A DNA stretch of 64,000 bases, taken from contig NZ_CADFEI010000008.1 of the NCBI RefSeq assembly GCF_902833225.1, positions 248,001 through 312,000 of the forward strand, in the 5' to 3' direction. Positions 44,901 through 53,452 of this stretch are shown one piece after another (position 1 is the first letter of the stretch; every line of letters begins with the position of its first letter). This DNA comes from Burkholderia sp. BCC1644 (GTDB taxonomy: Bacteria; Pseudomonadota; Gammaproteobacteria; Burkholderiales; Burkholderiaceae). A program made the position numbers and the translations under genes. The notes under the pieces were generated by a model. It was not told the origin of the DNA. It worked only from the letters and a program-made list of their open reading frames with translations, and ran no database searches.

Positions 44901-47900
44901 TGTCGACTTCGACCTCGACGGGTCTGTCGTCGGCGAATAGCTCGATCACCTCGCTGTCCACGTCGACCTCGACGGGTCTGTCGTCCGCTAACAGCTCGAT
45001 CACTTCGCTGTCGACTTCGACCTCGACGGGTCTGTCGTCGGCCAACAGCTCGATCACCTCGCTGTCGACTTCGACGTCGACGGGTCTGTCGTCGGCGAAT
45101 AGCTCCATCACCTCGCTGTCCACGTCGACCTCGACGGGTCTGTCGTCGGCCAACAGCTCGATCACGTCCCTGTCGACCTCGACCTCGACCGGCTTGTCGT
45201 CGGCCAACAGCTCGATCACTTCGCTGTCGACCTCGACCTCCACGGGTCTGTCGTCGGCTGACAGCTCCATCACCTCGCTGTCGACCTCGACGTCGACGGG
45301 TCTGTCGTCGGCGAATAGCTCGATCACGTCCCTGTCGACTTCGACCTCGACGGGTCTGTCGTCCGCTAACAGCTCGATCACTTCGCTGTCGACTTCGACC
45401 TCGACGGGTCTGTCGTCGGCAAATAGCTCGATCACTTCGCTGTCGACCTCGACGTCGACCGGCCTCTCGTCGGCTGACAGCTCGATCACTTCGCTGTCCA
45501 CGTCGACCTCGACCGGCCTGTCGTCGGCTAACAGCTCGATCACGTCGCTGTCCACTTCCACGTCGACGGGTCTGTCGTCGGCTGACAGCTCGATCACGTC
45601 CCTGTCGACTTCCACGTCGACCGGCCTGTCGTCGGCTAACAGCTCGATCACTTCGCTGTCGACCTCGACCTCGACGGGTCTGTCGTCGGCCAATAGCTCG
45701 ATCGACTCGCTCTCGACTTCGACGTCGACCGGCCTGTCGTCGGCTAACAGCTCGATCACTTCGCTGTCGACCTCCACCTCGACGGGTCTGTCGTCGGCCA
45801 ATAGCTCGATCGACTCGCTCTCGACTTCGACGTCGACCGGCCTGTCGTCGGCTAACAGCTCGATCACTTCGCTGTCGACTTCCACGTCGACGGGTCTGTC
45901 GTCGGCGAATAGCTCGATCACCTCGCTGTCCACTTCCACGTCGACGGGCCTGTCGTCGGCCAACAGCTCGATCACTTCGCTGTCGACTTCGACCTCGACG
46001 GGTCTGTCGTCGGCCAATAGCTCGATCACGTCGCTGTCTACCTCGACCTCCACGGGTCTGTCGTCCGCGAACAGCTCGATCGATTCGCTGTCGACCTCGA
46101 CCTCGACCGGTCTGTCGTCGGCGAACAGCTCGATCACCTCCCTGTCCACGTCGACCTCGACGGGTCTGTCGTCGGCCAATAGCTCGATCGACTCGCTGTC
46201 CACGTCGACCTCGACGGGCCTGTCGTCGGCGAATAGCTCGATTACCTCGCTGTCGACTTCCACGTCGACGGGCCTCTCGTCGGCAAACAGCTCGATCACT
46301 TCGCTGTCCACGTCGACCTCGACGGGCTTGTCGTCGGCGAATAGCTCGATCGACTCGCTGTCGACCTCGACCTCGACGGGCCTGTCGTCGGCCAACAGCT
46401 CGATCACCTCGCTGTCGACCTCGACCTCCACGGGCCTGTCGTCGGCTAACAGCTCGATCACTTCGCTGTCGACCTCGACGTCGACCGGCCTCTCGTCGGC
46501 CAACAGCTCGATCACGTCGCTGTCGACTTCCACGTCGACGGGCCTGTCGTCGGCCAATAGCTCGATCGACTCGCTCTCGACTTCGACGTCGACCGGCCTC
46601 TCGTCGGCTAACAGCTCGATCACCTCGCTGTCGACTTCCACGTCGACGGGCCTCTCGTCGGCAAACAGCTCGATCACTTCGCTGTCGACCTCGACCTCGA
46701 CCGGCTTGTCGTCGGCTAACAGCTCGATCACTTCGCTGTCGACCTCGACCTCGACGGGCTTGTCGTCCGCGAACAGCTCGATCGATTCGCTGTCCACGTC
46801 GACGTCGACCGGCCTGTCGTCGGCCAACAGCTCGATCACCTCGCTGTCGACCTCCACCTCGACCGGCCTGTCGTCGGCGAATAGCTCGATCACGTCGCTG
46901 TCGACCTCGACCTCGACCGGTCTGTCGTCCGCGAACAGCTCGATCACTTCGCTGTCCACGTCGACTTCGACGGGTCTGTCGTCGGCTAACAGCTCGATCG
47001 ATTCGCTGTCGACCTCGACCTCGACCGGCCTCTCGTCGGCTAACAGCTCGATCACTTCGCTGTCGACCTCCACGTCGACCGGTCTGTCGTCGGCAAACAG
47101 CTCGATCGATTCGCTGTCGACTTCGACGTCGACGGGCCTCTCGTCGGCCAATAGCTCGATCACGTCGCTGTCGACCTCCACCTCGACCGGCCTGTCGTCC
47201 GCGAACAGCTCGATCACTTCGCTGTCGACCTCGACGTCGACCGGCCTGTCGTCGGCCAACAGCTCGATCACCTCGCTGTCGACCTCGACCTCCACGGGTC
47301 TGTCGTCCGCGAACAGCTCGATCGATTCGCTGTCGACCTCGACCTCCACCGGTCTGTCGTCGGCCAACAGCTCGATCACCTCGCTGTCCACGTCGACCTC
47401 GACGGGTCTGTCGTCGGCTAACAGCTCGATCACGTCCCTGTCGACCTCGACCTCCACGGGGCTGTCGTCGGCTAACAGCTCGATCGATTCGCTGTCGACT
47501 TCGACGTCGACGGGTTTGTCGTCCGCCAATAGCTCGATCACTTCGCTGTCGACTTCCACGTCGACCGGCCTGTCTTCGGCTAACAGCTCGATCACGTCGC
47601 TGTCGACCTCGACCTCGACGGGCCTCTCGTCCGCCAACAGCTCGATCACGTCCCTGTCGACCTCGACCTCGACGGGCCTGTCGTCGGCAAATAGCTCGAT
47701 CACTTCGCTGTCGACCTCGACGTCGACGGGTCTGTCGTCCGCCAATAGCTCGATCACCTCGCTGTCGACTTCGACCTCGACGGGCCTGTCGTCCGCGAAC
47801 AGCTCGATCACGTCCCTGTCGACCTCGACCTCGACTGGCATCAACTCGTTGTCGACCGGTCTGAGCACGACCAACAGCACGGTCACCTCGCTGTCGACCT

Positions 47901-49942
47901 CCACGTCGACCGGCCTGTCGTCCGCGAACAGCTCGATCACGTCCCTGTCGACCTCGACCTCGACCGGCATCAACTCGCTGTCGACCGGTCTGAGCACGAC
48001 CAACAGCACGGTCACGTCGCTGTCGACCTCCACGTCGACCGGCCTGTCCTCGGCCACCAGCTCGATCTCGTCCCTGTCGACCTCGACCTCGACGGGCCTG
48101 TCGTCGGCCGCCAGCTCGATCACGTCCTTGTCGACCTCGACTTCGACCGGCATCAGCTCGCTGTCCACCGGCCTGAGCAGCACCGACAGCACGATCCTGT
48201 CGCTGTCGACCTCGACGTCGACCGGCATCGGCTCGCTGTCCACCGGCCTGAGCAGCACGAACAGCTCGGTGACGTCGCTGTCGACCTCGACCTCGACCGC
48301 GATCAACGCCGCGAAGACGCACTACTACAGCGTCAACGACAACGGCACGCAGCAAGCCAACTACGACAACACGGGCGCAACGGGCACCAACGCCATCGCC
48401 GCCGGCGTGAACTCCAGCGCGGCAGGCGCCAGCAGCGTGGCAGTCGGCGACGGCTCGAACGCACAGTCGGCAGGTGCGGTCGCCATCGGCCAGAACGCAT
48501 CGGCAACGGGCGGCAAGGCCGTGTCGATCGGCTCCGGCAACACGGCATCCGGCGACGGCGCGGTCGCGATCGGCGACCCGAGCATCGCGACGGGCACCGG
48601 CGCGGTGGCGATGGGCGCGAACGACACGGCGACCGGCAACGGCGCAGTGGCGCTCGGCAACGCGAACACGGCAACCGGCGCCAGCGCGCTCGCCCTCGGC
48701 AGCTCGAACCAGGCCACCGCGGACAACACGATCGCGCTGGGCAGCCAGGCCACGGCCAGCGCCACCGGCGCACAGGCCTACGGCTCGGCCGCCAAGGCCA
48801 CGGCCGCCGACGCACTCGCCTTCGGCACGAACGCGCAAGCGAACGTCGCCAACTCGGTCGCACTCGGCGCGAACTCGGTCACGGCTGCGGCCGTCGGCAC
48901 CTCGAGCGCCACGATCGGCGGCGTCACGTACTTCTTCGCGGGCAGTTCGCCGGTTGGCGTGGTCAGCGTCGGTGCGCCGGGCCAGGAACGCCAGATCACG
49001 AACGTCGCCGCGGGCCAGATCTCGGCCACGAGCACGGACGCGATCAACGGCAGCCAGCTGAACGCGACGAACAACGCGGTCAATGCACTGTCGACGTCCA
49101 CCGCGTCGAATGTCGCGTCGCTGTCGACCGGCATCAACTCGCTGTCCACGGGCCTGAGTGCGACCAACAGCAACGTGGCTTCGCTGTCCACGTCGACCTC
49201 GACCGCGATCAACTCGCTGTCGACCGGCCTGAGCTCGACGAACAGCAACGTCAACTCGCTGTCGACGTCGACTTCGACGGGCATCGGTTCGCTGTCCACC
49301 GGCCTGAGCACGACGAACAGCAACGTGGCCTCGCTGTCGACTGGCGTGACGAACATCAACAACACGCTGAACTCGCTGTCGACGTCGATCAACAACAACA
49401 CGACGCGTGCGGCGAACAACAACGGCGTCGCGGCCGACATGAACGGCAAGGGCACGGACGTCCCGACCGTCACCGCCGGCTCGAACTCGGTGGCGATCGG
49501 TGCGAATTCGACGGACGGCGGCCGCTCGAACGTGGTGTCGGTCGGTAGCGACACGCAGCAGCGCCAGATCACGAACGTCGCGCCGGGTACGCAAGGCACC
49601 GACGCGGTGAACGTGAACCAGCTGACGCAGGTGCAGACGACGCTGTCGACGGCGCTGTCGAGCCAGCAGACGCAGATCAACTCGCTGGGTTCGCAACTGC
49701 AGCAGACCGACCAGATGGCGAAGCAGGGTATCGCGGCCGTCGGCGCGATGGCGTCGATCCCGCAGCTCGATCGCGACGCCAACTTCGGGATGGGCGTGGG
49801 CACGTCGACCTTCCTCGGCCAGAAGGCGATGGCGGTCAACATGCAGGCGCGCATCACGGAGAACCTGAAGGCGTCGATCAACGGCGGTTTCAGCGGCGGT
49901 CAGAAGGTGATCGGCGCCGGCATGCTGTACCAGTGGAAGTAA
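41978..49942 (+). CDS. Giant trimeric autotransporter adhesin (YadA/Hia type)
   Basis: A 2654-residue surface adhesin of the type Vc secretion class. It begins with an extended signal peptide (MNRTYRSIWNEALGAWVAASE, cut near NVAHA-Q56). Head 1 has left-handed YadA-type repeats (SIAIGANATASG style, about 57-264) and a neck at 265-297 (RRITNVADG). Then come stalk 1 (about 298-750), head 2 and neck 2 (about 812-925), a very long Ser/Thr stalk 2 (about 926-2110), head 3 (about 2112-2310) and neck 3. The C-terminal YadA anchor (about 2580-2654, ending GAGMLYQWK) forms the 12-strand trimeric barrel. No frameshift was seen across 8 kb. It likely mediates host-cell, matrix or biofilm adhesion; the Ser/Thr-rich stalk is a plausible O-glycosylation substrate. 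Confidence 0.95.
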   Translation: MNRTYRSIWNEALGAWVAASEHDSARGKPNKSAVVKAVAAAVLVVGATAGNVAHAQYSAGGGTVTGSATQGIAIGGNGGSTTTASGSTSIAIGANATASGNYSQAFGQATTATGASGIAIGSGAKALNTGATAVGNDSTASGSSSIAIGGGNSSGAGGAVAAGSNAIALGRFSNVNAATTSGIAIGANATVTSAGTNGTALGSAATAAGSGASAIGNAATATGTNALALGGTANYASSVAIGAGSVTGTAAPSGTGYLTGSSAPTSEVSVGSSTALRRITNVADGSAPQDAVTVAQLSTGMSTTTSAIGSLSTSASTGLSSANSSIGSLSTSTSTGINSLSTGLSSANSSVASLSTSTSTGLSSANSSIGSLSTSTSTGINSLSTGLSSANSSVASLSSSTSTGLSSATSSIGSLSTSTSTSINSLSTGLSSANSSVASLSTSTSTGLSSANSSIGSLSTSTSTGINSLSTGLSSANSSVASLSTSTSTGLSSANSSITSLSTSTSTGLSSATSSIGSLSTGLSSTNSSVTSLSTSTSTGLSSATSSIGSLSTGLSSTNSSVTSLSTSTSTGLSSATSSIGSLSTGLSSTNSSVTSLSTSTSTGLSSATSSITSLSTGLSSTNSSVTSLSTSTSTGLSSATSSIGSLSTSTSTGINSLSTGLSSANSSVTSLSTSTSTGLSSANSSIGSLSTSTSTGINSLSTGLSTANSSVASLSTSTSTGLSSANSSIGSLSTSTSTGINSLSTGLSTVSTKTDNLGSSTASALGGGSTYDPTTGKVSAPSYTTYNANGTTSTANSVGSAIDSINSQGIKYFHANSTGADSQALGTDSVAIGPSAVANNAGDVALGSGSVTAAPVKTPTGTIGGVTATFAGGNPTSVVSVGKSGAERQITNVAAGQITATSTDAINGSQLFATNSIVDSLSTTVSTSGSAIASLSTGITSLSTGLSSTNSSVTSLSTSTSTGLSSANSSITSLSTSTSTGLSSANSSITSLSTSTSTGLSSANSSITSLSTSTSTGLSSANSSITSLSTSTSTGLSSANSSITSLSTSTSTGLSSANSSITSLSTSTSTGLSSANSSITSLSTSTSTGLSSADSSITSLSTSTSTGLSSANSSITSLSTSTSTGLSSANSSITSLSTSTSTGLSSANSSITSLSTSTSTGLSSADSSITSLSTSTSTGLSSANSSITSLSTSTSTGLSSADSSITSLSTSTSTGLSSANSSITSLSTSTSTGLSSANSSIDSLSTSTSTGLSSANSSITSLSTSTSTGLSSANSSIDSLSTSTSTGLSSANSSITSLSTSTSTGLSSANSSITSLSTSTSTGLSSANSSITSLSTSTSTGLSSANSSITSLSTSTSTGLSSANSSIDSLSTSTSTGLSSANSSITSLSTSTSTGLSSANSSIDSLSTSTSTGLSSANSSITSLSTSTSTGLSSANSSITSLSTSTSTGLSSANSSIDSLSTSTSTGLSSANSSITSLSTSTSTGLSSANSSITSLSTSTSTGLSSANSSITSLSTSTSTGLSSANSSIDSLSTSTSTGLSSANSSITSLSTSTSTGLSSANSSITSLSTSTSTGLSSANSSITSLSTSTSTGLSSANSSIDSLSTSTSTGLSSANSSITSLSTSTSTGLSSANSSITSLSTSTSTGLSSANSSITSLSTSTSTGLSSANSSIDSLSTSTSTGLSSANSSITSLSTSTSTGLSSANSSIDSLSTSTSTGLSSANSSITSLSTSTSTGLSSANSSITSLSTSTSTGLSSANSSITSLSTSTSTGLSSANSSIDSLSTSTSTGLSSANSSITSLSTSTSTGLSSANSSITSLSTSTSTGLSSANSSIDSLSTSTSTGLSSANSSITSLSTSTSTGLSSANSSITSLSTSTSTGLSSANSSITSLSTSTSTGLSSANSSITSLSTSTSTGLSSANSSITSLSTSTSTGLSSANSSITSLSTSTSTGINSLSTGLSTTNSTVTSLSTSTSTGLSSANSSITSLSTSTSTGINSLSTGLSTTNSTVTSLSTSTSTGLSSATSSISSLSTSTSTGLSSAASSITSLSTSTSTGISSLSTGLSSTDSTILSLSTSTSTGIGSLSTGLSSTNSSVTSLSTSTSTAINAAKTHYYSVNDNGTQQANYDNTGATGTNAIAAGVNSSAAGASSVAVGDGSNAQSAGAVAIGQNASATGGKAVSIGSGNTASGDGAVAIGDPSIATGTGAVAMGANDTATGNGAVALGNANTATGASALALGSSNQATADNTIALGSQATASATGAQAYGSAAKATAADALAFGTNAQANVANSVALGANSVTAAAVGTSSATIGGVTYFFAGSSPVGVVSVGAPGQERQITNVAAGQISATSTDAINGSQLNATNNAVNALSTSTASNVASLSTGINSLSTGLSATNSNVASLSTSTSTAINSLSTGLSSTNSNVNSLSTSTSTGIGSLSTGLSTTNSNVASLSTGVTNINNTLNSLSTSINNNTTRAANNNGVAADMNGKGTDVPTVTAGSNSVAIGANSTDGGRSNVVSVGSDTQQRQITNVAPGTQGTDAVNVNQLTQVQTTLSTALSSQQTQINSLGSQLQQTDQMAKQGIAAVGAMASIPQLDRDANFGMGVGTSTFLGQKAMAVNMQARITENLKASINGGFSGGQKVIGAGMLYQWK
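42900..44220 (+). repeat. Stalk 1 composite repeats of the adhesin
   Basis: The coding region for residues of about 308-748 alternates 18-residue units (SLSTSTSTGLSSANSSIG type) with 25-residue units containing GINSLSTGLSSA, making a 43-residue super-repeat, and includes a middle block with GLSSTNSSVTSLSTSTST. Repeats differ by synonymous codon changes and by Ser-Ala/Thr/Gly swaps. Confidence 0.85.
44834..47803 (+). repeat. 55 tandem 54-bp units encoding an 18-residue stalk repeat
   Basis: Between the first unit (TCG at 44834, residue 953) and the last full unit boundary (47803) there are 2970 bases, exactly 55 x 54, encoding S-I-(T/D)-S-L-S-T-S-T-S-T-G-L-S-S-A-(N/D)-S. Protein variation is nearly limited to Thr/Asp at position 3 and Asn/Asp at position 17, while DNA units vary at many synonymous sites (TCG/TCC, ACC/ACG/ACT, GGC/GGT). 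Confidence 0.92.
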
Positions 49943-50010
49943 CGCGTCGCGCCGCCAGGCCGCCCGGCTCGCCAGCCGGACGGCCCGCGGCGGCCCCGAC
50001 GGCCAGACGA

Positions 50011-50035
50011 GCCCGCCGCGCAACCCGCGGCGGGC
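50011..50035. terminator. Stem-loop between the adhesin and the OmpA-like gene
   Basis: A perfect 10-bp stem GCCCGCCGCG (50011-50020) / CGCGGCGGGC (50026-50035) with loop CAACC, then only TT. It lies 68 bases after the adhesin stop and 31 before the next start. A weak terminator or attenuator is likely, giving unequal expression of the two genes. Confidence 0.5.
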
Positions 50036-50066
50036 TTCAGTCAACCCAAGCATTGAGGATGTAACC

Positions 50067-50729
50067 GTGAACAAACTCGCTCTTGCGCTCGCGCTTTCCG
50101 CAACGGCCCTCGCCGCGTGCTCGACCGCATCCGGCCCGACCTACAGCGCTTCCGAACTGCAGCCGCGCGACGGCGTGCGCACGTTCCAGGTGGATTGCCA
50201 CGGCCTGCTGTCGGGCCCGCAGACGTGCATGAAGGCCGCCCGAAAGATCTGCGGCGACCAGCCCGTGCGCGCCGTCGACTCGGCCCGCGCGCTGCGCGAC
50301 AAATCCGATCCGGCCACGCTGGTCTTCCAGTGCGGCGCCGCGCCGGCCGAAGCGGCCTCGGCCGCCGAACCGGCGACCGCCGTCGTCGAACAGGTGAACC
50401 TGTCGGGCGACGCGCTGTTCGCGACCGACCACGCGACGCTCGCGCCGACCGCGCGCGAATCGCTCGACCGCCTGCTGAGCGAGCGCAAGGACCACACGTA
50501 CTCGCAGGTGAGCGTCACCGGCTTTACCGATTCGGTAGGCAGCGACGACTACAACCTCGCGCTGTCGAAGCGCCGCGCCGAATCGGTCGCCGCCTATCTG
50601 AAAGCACACGGCCTGAAGACCGACGCGCTGACGGTGTCGGGCCGCGGCAAGGCCGATCCGGTCGCATCGAACGCGACGCCCGAAGGCCGCGCGAGCAACC
50701 GCCGCGTCGAAATCCGGCTGCAGCACTGA
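50067..50729 (+). CDS. OmpA-family outer membrane lipoprotein
   Basis: A 220-residue protein with a lipoprotein signal ending LAAC (Cys18 lipidated). The N-terminal domain has three or four cysteines (VDCHGLL, QTCMKAA, KICGDQ, FQCGAA). The C-terminal OmpA-like peptidoglycan-binding domain (about 112-218) includes LFATDHATLAPTARESLD, TGFTDSVGSDDYNLALSKRRAESVAAYL and NRRVEIRL. It lies 124 bases after the trimeric autotransporter. OmpA-type lipoproteins next to trimeric adhesins can assist outer-membrane assembly or tether the barrel to peptidoglycan; that link is inferred. Confidence 0.9.
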   Translation: MNKLALALALSATALAACSTASGPTYSASELQPRDGVRTFQVDCHGLLSGPQTCMKAARKICGDQPVRAVDSARALRDKSDPATLVFQCGAAPAEAASAAEPATAVVEQVNLSGDALFATDHATLAPTARESLDRLLSERKDHTYSQVSVTGFTDSVGSDDYNLALSKRRAESVAAYLKAHGLKTDALTVSGRGKADPVASNATPEGRASNRRVEIRLQH

Positions 50730-51111
50730 GCAGCCGGCCGCCGCCGGTGCGGCGGCCGATCCGGCAGGCCGCCAGCGCCGCGCCGGACAACGCGGGCGCC
50801 GCTTCGCCGGCGCCCCGCTCCCGTCGGCCGGCGGGTATGTCAAAGTTCGTCACGTCCTGCCAAAAACGGCGGTTTCCATGCCACAATCGCCGCAGACAGT
50901 CGCCGGGGCAGCCTGCCCGAATCGCGCGCCGTGCCAGGCGCGCCCGACGACACGCCGGAATCCGGCTGCCGCCCTCGCGAACCACGTCGCCCGATTCGCC
51001 TGCCGCGACGCACCGGCGCGAATCCAACCATGACAACCCACGGCACGCCGCTTCCGGGTCAGACGCTCGACGCGATGCCCGGACGCACGACGCCGCAGAG
51101 GAAACCAACCG
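50730..51111. other. 382-base gap between the OmpA gene and the DUF2827 cluster
   Basis: Contains a GC stem GGCCGCCGC (50736-50744) / GCGGCGGCC (50749-50757) right after the OmpA stop, without a U-run. The rest is GC-rich with no convincing ORF. It probably holds the promoter of the DUF2827 genes, but no clear boxes were seen. Confidence 0.4.
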
Positions 51112-52257
51112 GTGACGGACATCAATGAAGCCGCCGCGGGCGGCACCCGCAAGCAACGGCCGGCGGTCGGCATCTCGCTGTTTGCGCGCGACGGCCAGGC
51201 GATCTGGGAAAACGGCATTCACCAGAACATCGCGTTCCTCGCGATGATGCTCAAGCGCTCGGATCGCGTCGGCCCCGTCTATTTCCTGAACGGCGGCGAT
51301 GCGAACGCACTGCCGGCCGGCCTCGAACTCGACGGCCTCGACATCCCGCTGGTAAAACCCTCCGACGTCACGCACGAACTCGACGTCGTGATCGAAATGG
51401 GCGCGCAGCTGCCCGTCGAATGGCTCCGGCACATGAAGGCGCTCGGCAAGAAGATCGCCGCGTTCTTCTGCGGACACGTCTATGCGGGCCTGTGCGAAAC
51501 GCCGATCTTCGGGAAACCGTCCGGGCACGTGTTCAACGGCGCGCCGTTCGACGAAGTGTGGCTGCTGCCGCAATACGACAAGACCGCGGCGCCGATGCTG
51601 CAGACCATCCTGCGCGCGCCCGTCCACCTGATGCCGCACATCTGGTCGCCGTACTTCCTCGAGCGCCGCGTGGCTGCGCTCGCAGGCGAAGGCGCGACGT
51701 TCGGCTATCGGCCAGGCCAGCGTCCGTGGCGCCTCGCGATGCTCGAACCGAACATCTCGGTCGCCAAGTCCTGCCACTACCCGATGCTGGCATGCGACGA
51801 GTTCTACCGCGCGCGGCCGGACGCGGTGCAGCACATGTTCGTCGTCAACGCGATGCACATGAAGGAGCATTCGACCTTCGTGCACTTCGCGAACAGCCTC
51901 GATCTCGTCCGCCAGCACAAGGCGACGTTCGAACCGCGACTCGACCTGCCCGGCTTCATGGCGCGCCACGCGGATGCAGTCGTGTCGCACCACTGGGAAA
52001 ACGGCCAGAACTATCTGTATTACGACGTGCTGTACGGCGGCTATCCGCTGATCCACAACTCGACGCTGATCGGCGACGCCGGCTATTACTACCCGGACTT
52101 CGACTCCGCCGCGGGCGGCCGCGCACTGCTCGACGCGTGGCTGCATCACGACGAACGCCTCGACGATTACCGCGCGAAAGCCGGCCGGCTGCTGCAGTCG
52201 GTCTCGATCGACAACCCCGCGAACCTCGACGCGTTCGTCTCGCGTCTGGTCGCCTGA
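51112..52257 (+). CDS. DUF2827 protein, putative glycosyltransferase (copy 1)
   Basis: A 381-residue soluble protein, GTG start at 51112. Conserved features shared by the four copies in this window: IWENGIHQN near residue 31, DVVIEMGAQ, HIWSPYFLER, EPNISVAKSCHYPML, and the C-terminal VSHHWENGQNYLYYDVLYG with YPLIHNS and GYYYPDFD. The last block (Glu before a Tyr-Pro-Leu-x-His-Asn turn) resembles the nucleotide-sugar site of GT-B glycosyltransferases. DUF2827 has no assigned function that I know of. First of a run of three copies downstream of the adhesin. The transferase role is inference. Confidence 0.82.
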   Translation: MTDINEAAAGGTRKQRPAVGISLFARDGQAIWENGIHQNIAFLAMMLKRSDRVGPVYFLNGGDANALPAGLELDGLDIPLVKPSDVTHELDVVIEMGAQLPVEWLRHMKALGKKIAAFFCGHVYAGLCETPIFGKPSGHVFNGAPFDEVWLLPQYDKTAAPMLQTILRAPVHLMPHIWSPYFLERRVAALAGEGATFGYRPGQRPWRLAMLEPNISVAKSCHYPMLACDEFYRARPDAVQHMFVVNAMHMKEHSTFVHFANSLDLVRQHKATFEPRLDLPGFMARHADAVVSHHWENGQNYLYYDVLYGGYPLIHNSTLIGDAGYYYPDFDSAAGGRALLDAWLHHDERLDDYRAKAGRLLQSVSIDNPANLDAFVSRLVA

Positions 52258-52271
52258 ACCGGAGCATACGC

Positions 52272-53426
52272 ATGTCGGACTCCAATGCCCGTCAAGCGCC
52301 CGGCGAGGGCAAGCGTCTCGTCGTCGGCGTGTCGCTGTTCGTGCGCGGCGCCGGCCAGTCGCTGTGGGAAAACGGCATTTTCCAGAACTGCCTGCTGCTG
52401 ATCCTGCTGCTGCGCCAGTCGCCGCTCGTCGCGGAAGCCGTGATGGTGAACGGCGGCGAACAGGTCGCCGATCCGCAGATGATGCTCGGCGAGTGGAACG
52501 TGCCGCTGCTGTCGATGGACGAAGCGCTGGAACGCTGCGACGTGCTGATCGAAATGAGTGCGCAGTTCGGCGCGGACTACCTGCGCGCGTTCCGCGACCG
52601 CGGCGGCAAGGTCGTCACGATGCGGGTCGGCAACGACTACGTGATCGACATCGAACGCGCGATGTTCAACAAGCCGTCGGGCTTCCTGTTCTCGGGCGCG
52701 CCGTATGACGCCGTGTGGACGATTCCCGAGTTCGAGCGCTCGTGCCTGCACTATTACCAGACCGGCCTGCGCGCACCCGTCACGATCGTTCCGCACATCT
52801 GGCACCCGATGCTGTTCGACAAGGCGCGCGCGACGCTCGGCGCGGGCCTGACGTTCGGCTATCAGCCCGGCAAGCCGCGCTGGCGTGTGACGATGTTCGA
52901 GCCGAACATCTGCATGGTGAAGACGAGCATCATCCCGATGCTGGTCACGGAAGAGGCGTACCGCGCCGATCCGAAATTCCTCGAATTCGTGCGCGTGTGC
53001 AACACGATCCACCTGAAGGAACATGCGACGTTCGTCCAGTTCGCGAAGAGCCTCGACATCGTGAACCACGGCATCACGACGTTCGAAAGCCGTTATGCGG
53101 TGTACGAGTTCATGGCTGCGTACGGTGATGCGGTGGTGTCGCACACGTGGGAAAACGCGCAGAACTACCTGTACTACGAGTTGCTGTACGGCGACTATCC
53201 GCTGATCCACAACTCGCCGTTCCTCGGCAAGGCCGGGTATTTCTATCCGGACTTCGACTGCCAGGCCGGCGGCCGCGCGCTGCTGCAGGCGTTCACCGAG
53301 CACGACGCGAACCTGGAGGCGTACCGCGAGCAGTCGAAGCACGTGCTCAGCTCCGTCAGCATCTACAACCCAGCGAACGTCGCCGCCTATACGGACGCGA
53401 TCGCCACCCTCTATCGCGACGCGTGA
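52272..53426 (+). CDS. DUF2827 protein, putative glycosyltransferase (copy 2)
   Basis: A 384-residue paralogue 14 bases after copy 1, start 52272 with CCGGAG upstream. It shares the family blocks: SLWENGIFQN, DVLIEMSAQFG, HIWHPMLFDK, FEPNICMVKTSIIPML and VSHTWENAQNYLYYELLYG-YPLIHNSPF. The conservation pattern suggests the same chemistry as copy 1, with a different sugar or acceptor specificity possible given divergence in the central region. Likely co-transcribed with copy 1 and the DUF4019 gene. Confidence 0.82.
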   Translation: MSDSNARQAPGEGKRLVVGVSLFVRGAGQSLWENGIFQNCLLLILLLRQSPLVAEAVMVNGGEQVADPQMMLGEWNVPLLSMDEALERCDVLIEMSAQFGADYLRAFRDRGGKVVTMRVGNDYVIDIERAMFNKPSGFLFSGAPYDAVWTIPEFERSCLHYYQTGLRAPVTIVPHIWHPMLFDKARATLGAGLTFGYQPGKPRWRVTMFEPNICMVKTSIIPMLVTEEAYRADPKFLEFVRVCNTIHLKEHATFVQFAKSLDIVNHGITTFESRYAVYEFMAAYGDAVVSHTWENAQNYLYYELLYGDYPLIHNSPFLGKAGYFYPDFDCQAGGRALLQAFTEHDANLEAYREQSKHVLSSVSIYNPANVAAYTDAIATLYRDA

Positions 53427-53452
53427 CGCGCCGCCTTCTTCCGGACTCCGAC

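Noticed and set aside
44834..47803. Possibility that the regular repeats are a CRISPR array
   Set aside because: The 54-bp units are contiguous, in frame and without unique spacers; they encode a protein repeat.
44668..50074. Very long open frames (up to 1755 codons) on the minus strand through the adhesin stalk
   Set aside because: They arise because the 54-bp repeats contain no stop in several frames. The predicted proteins are monotonous Glu/Asp/Val or Arg/Gly repeats without start context, and the plus strand encodes a canonical trimeric autotransporter.
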